Below, piece after piece: positions 63,843-64,000 of a stretch of DNA of 64,000 nucleotides. The notes under the pieces were generated by a model. That model was not told the DNA's origin and did no database searches. It worked only from the letters and a program-made list of their open reading frames with translations. The DNA lies in NCBI GenBank assembly GCA_030407315.1, contig JALQPE010000122.1, forward strand, positions 1 to 64,000, in the 5' to 3' direction. Position numbers and translations under genes: made by a program. How positions within the stretch are numbered: position 1 is the stretch's first letter; every line of letters begins with the position of its first letter. This DNA is from Asparagopsis taxiformis. Its lineage: Eukaryota > Rhodophyta > Florideophyceae > Bonnemaisoniales > Bonnemaisoniaceae.

Positions 63843-64000
63843 AATGAAGCTACTACTTCTTATCCTAGTGTCACTAGCAGCATGTGCTCTCTCCTCAGAA
63901 GTGAGAGAGAAAGCTGTGTTCTCGAAAAAGACGGTTCGGAAACGTGTACAGTTGGCACTCTTCTCTTTGAAACAAGTCGTCAAGCTGCGGAGCCTCCATG
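63843..64000 (+). CDS. start of a secreted CAP-family paralogue, cut by the window edge
   Basis: MKLLLLILVSLAACALSSEV is a strong signal peptide. Just after it, a +1 frame reads ESCVLEKDGSETC, homologous to ESCVLEADGSNTC of the protein at 55676-56650, whereas the frame of the signal peptide goes on to unrelated residues. A one- or two-base indel near 63900, or an unrecognised splice, separates the two. The rest lies outside the window, so whether the copy works cannot be said. Confidence 0.5.

Overview
The window is nuclear DNA of a eukaryote with few introns and many transposable elements. Most genes are single open frames. The few convincing introns are short (58 to about 105 nt), with GTAAGT, GTACGT or GTGAGT donors, CTAAC/CTGAC branch-like motifs and AG acceptors. 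TATAAAA boxes lie 60-75 bp upstream of start codons, and neighbouring genes can overlap tail to tail. Together with the repeat families, this best fits a florideophyte red alga such as Chondrus crispus; that is inference from style, not from a marker gene.

Left part (1-32 kb) is accessory DNA. On the minus strand lie a broken (1-3010) and an intact (4666-7926) copy of an unusual protein that joins an N-terminal ParB/Srx-like domain to a C-terminal domain with the His-x-Asp...His...Arg pattern of 2-oxoglutarate/Fe(II) dioxygenases. Next to them is a 1267-aa CACTA/Plavaka-like transposase (9262-13065). Foldback repeats built from a TTACAGCAAAG palindrome separate these genes. Then come a spliced transcript carrying an imperfect long hairpin (14.0-14.5 kb), a CACTA-type terminus with a 35-bp satellite, pseudogenes of an importin-beta-like and a DUF676 esterase-like gene, a pair of 184-bp structured repeats, a broken Plavaka-type transposase, a tandem array of predicted micro-exons (22.8-23.8 kb), a third ParB-like gene cut off by a 43-bp tandem repeat, three unrecognised large ORFs (25.8-31.4 kb), and a second CACTA-type terminus.

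Middle (32.4-40.4 kb): a decayed Ty1/copia pol fragment abuts a nearly complete Ty3/gypsy chromovirus on the minus strand, with 98-99% identical LTRs, a primer-binding site, a polypurine tract, gag, pol and a chromodomain. Several frame breaks make it defective. Its leader holds five small hairpins whose stems covary.

Right part (42-57 kb) is the gene-bearing segment: two tandem BCS1-like AAA-ATPase genes sharing a 719-bp nearly identical block (gene conversion), a CAP/SCP-domain gene with a 5' intron, a membrane-anchored cyclophilin, a zeta-class GST (maleylacetoacetate isomerase-like), a class I aminotransferase 33 bp downstream of it, an unrecognised gene overlapping that one antisense, and a secreted CAP protein. 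A second secreted CAP gene starts at the right edge. From 57 to 63.8 kb almost nothing can be called.
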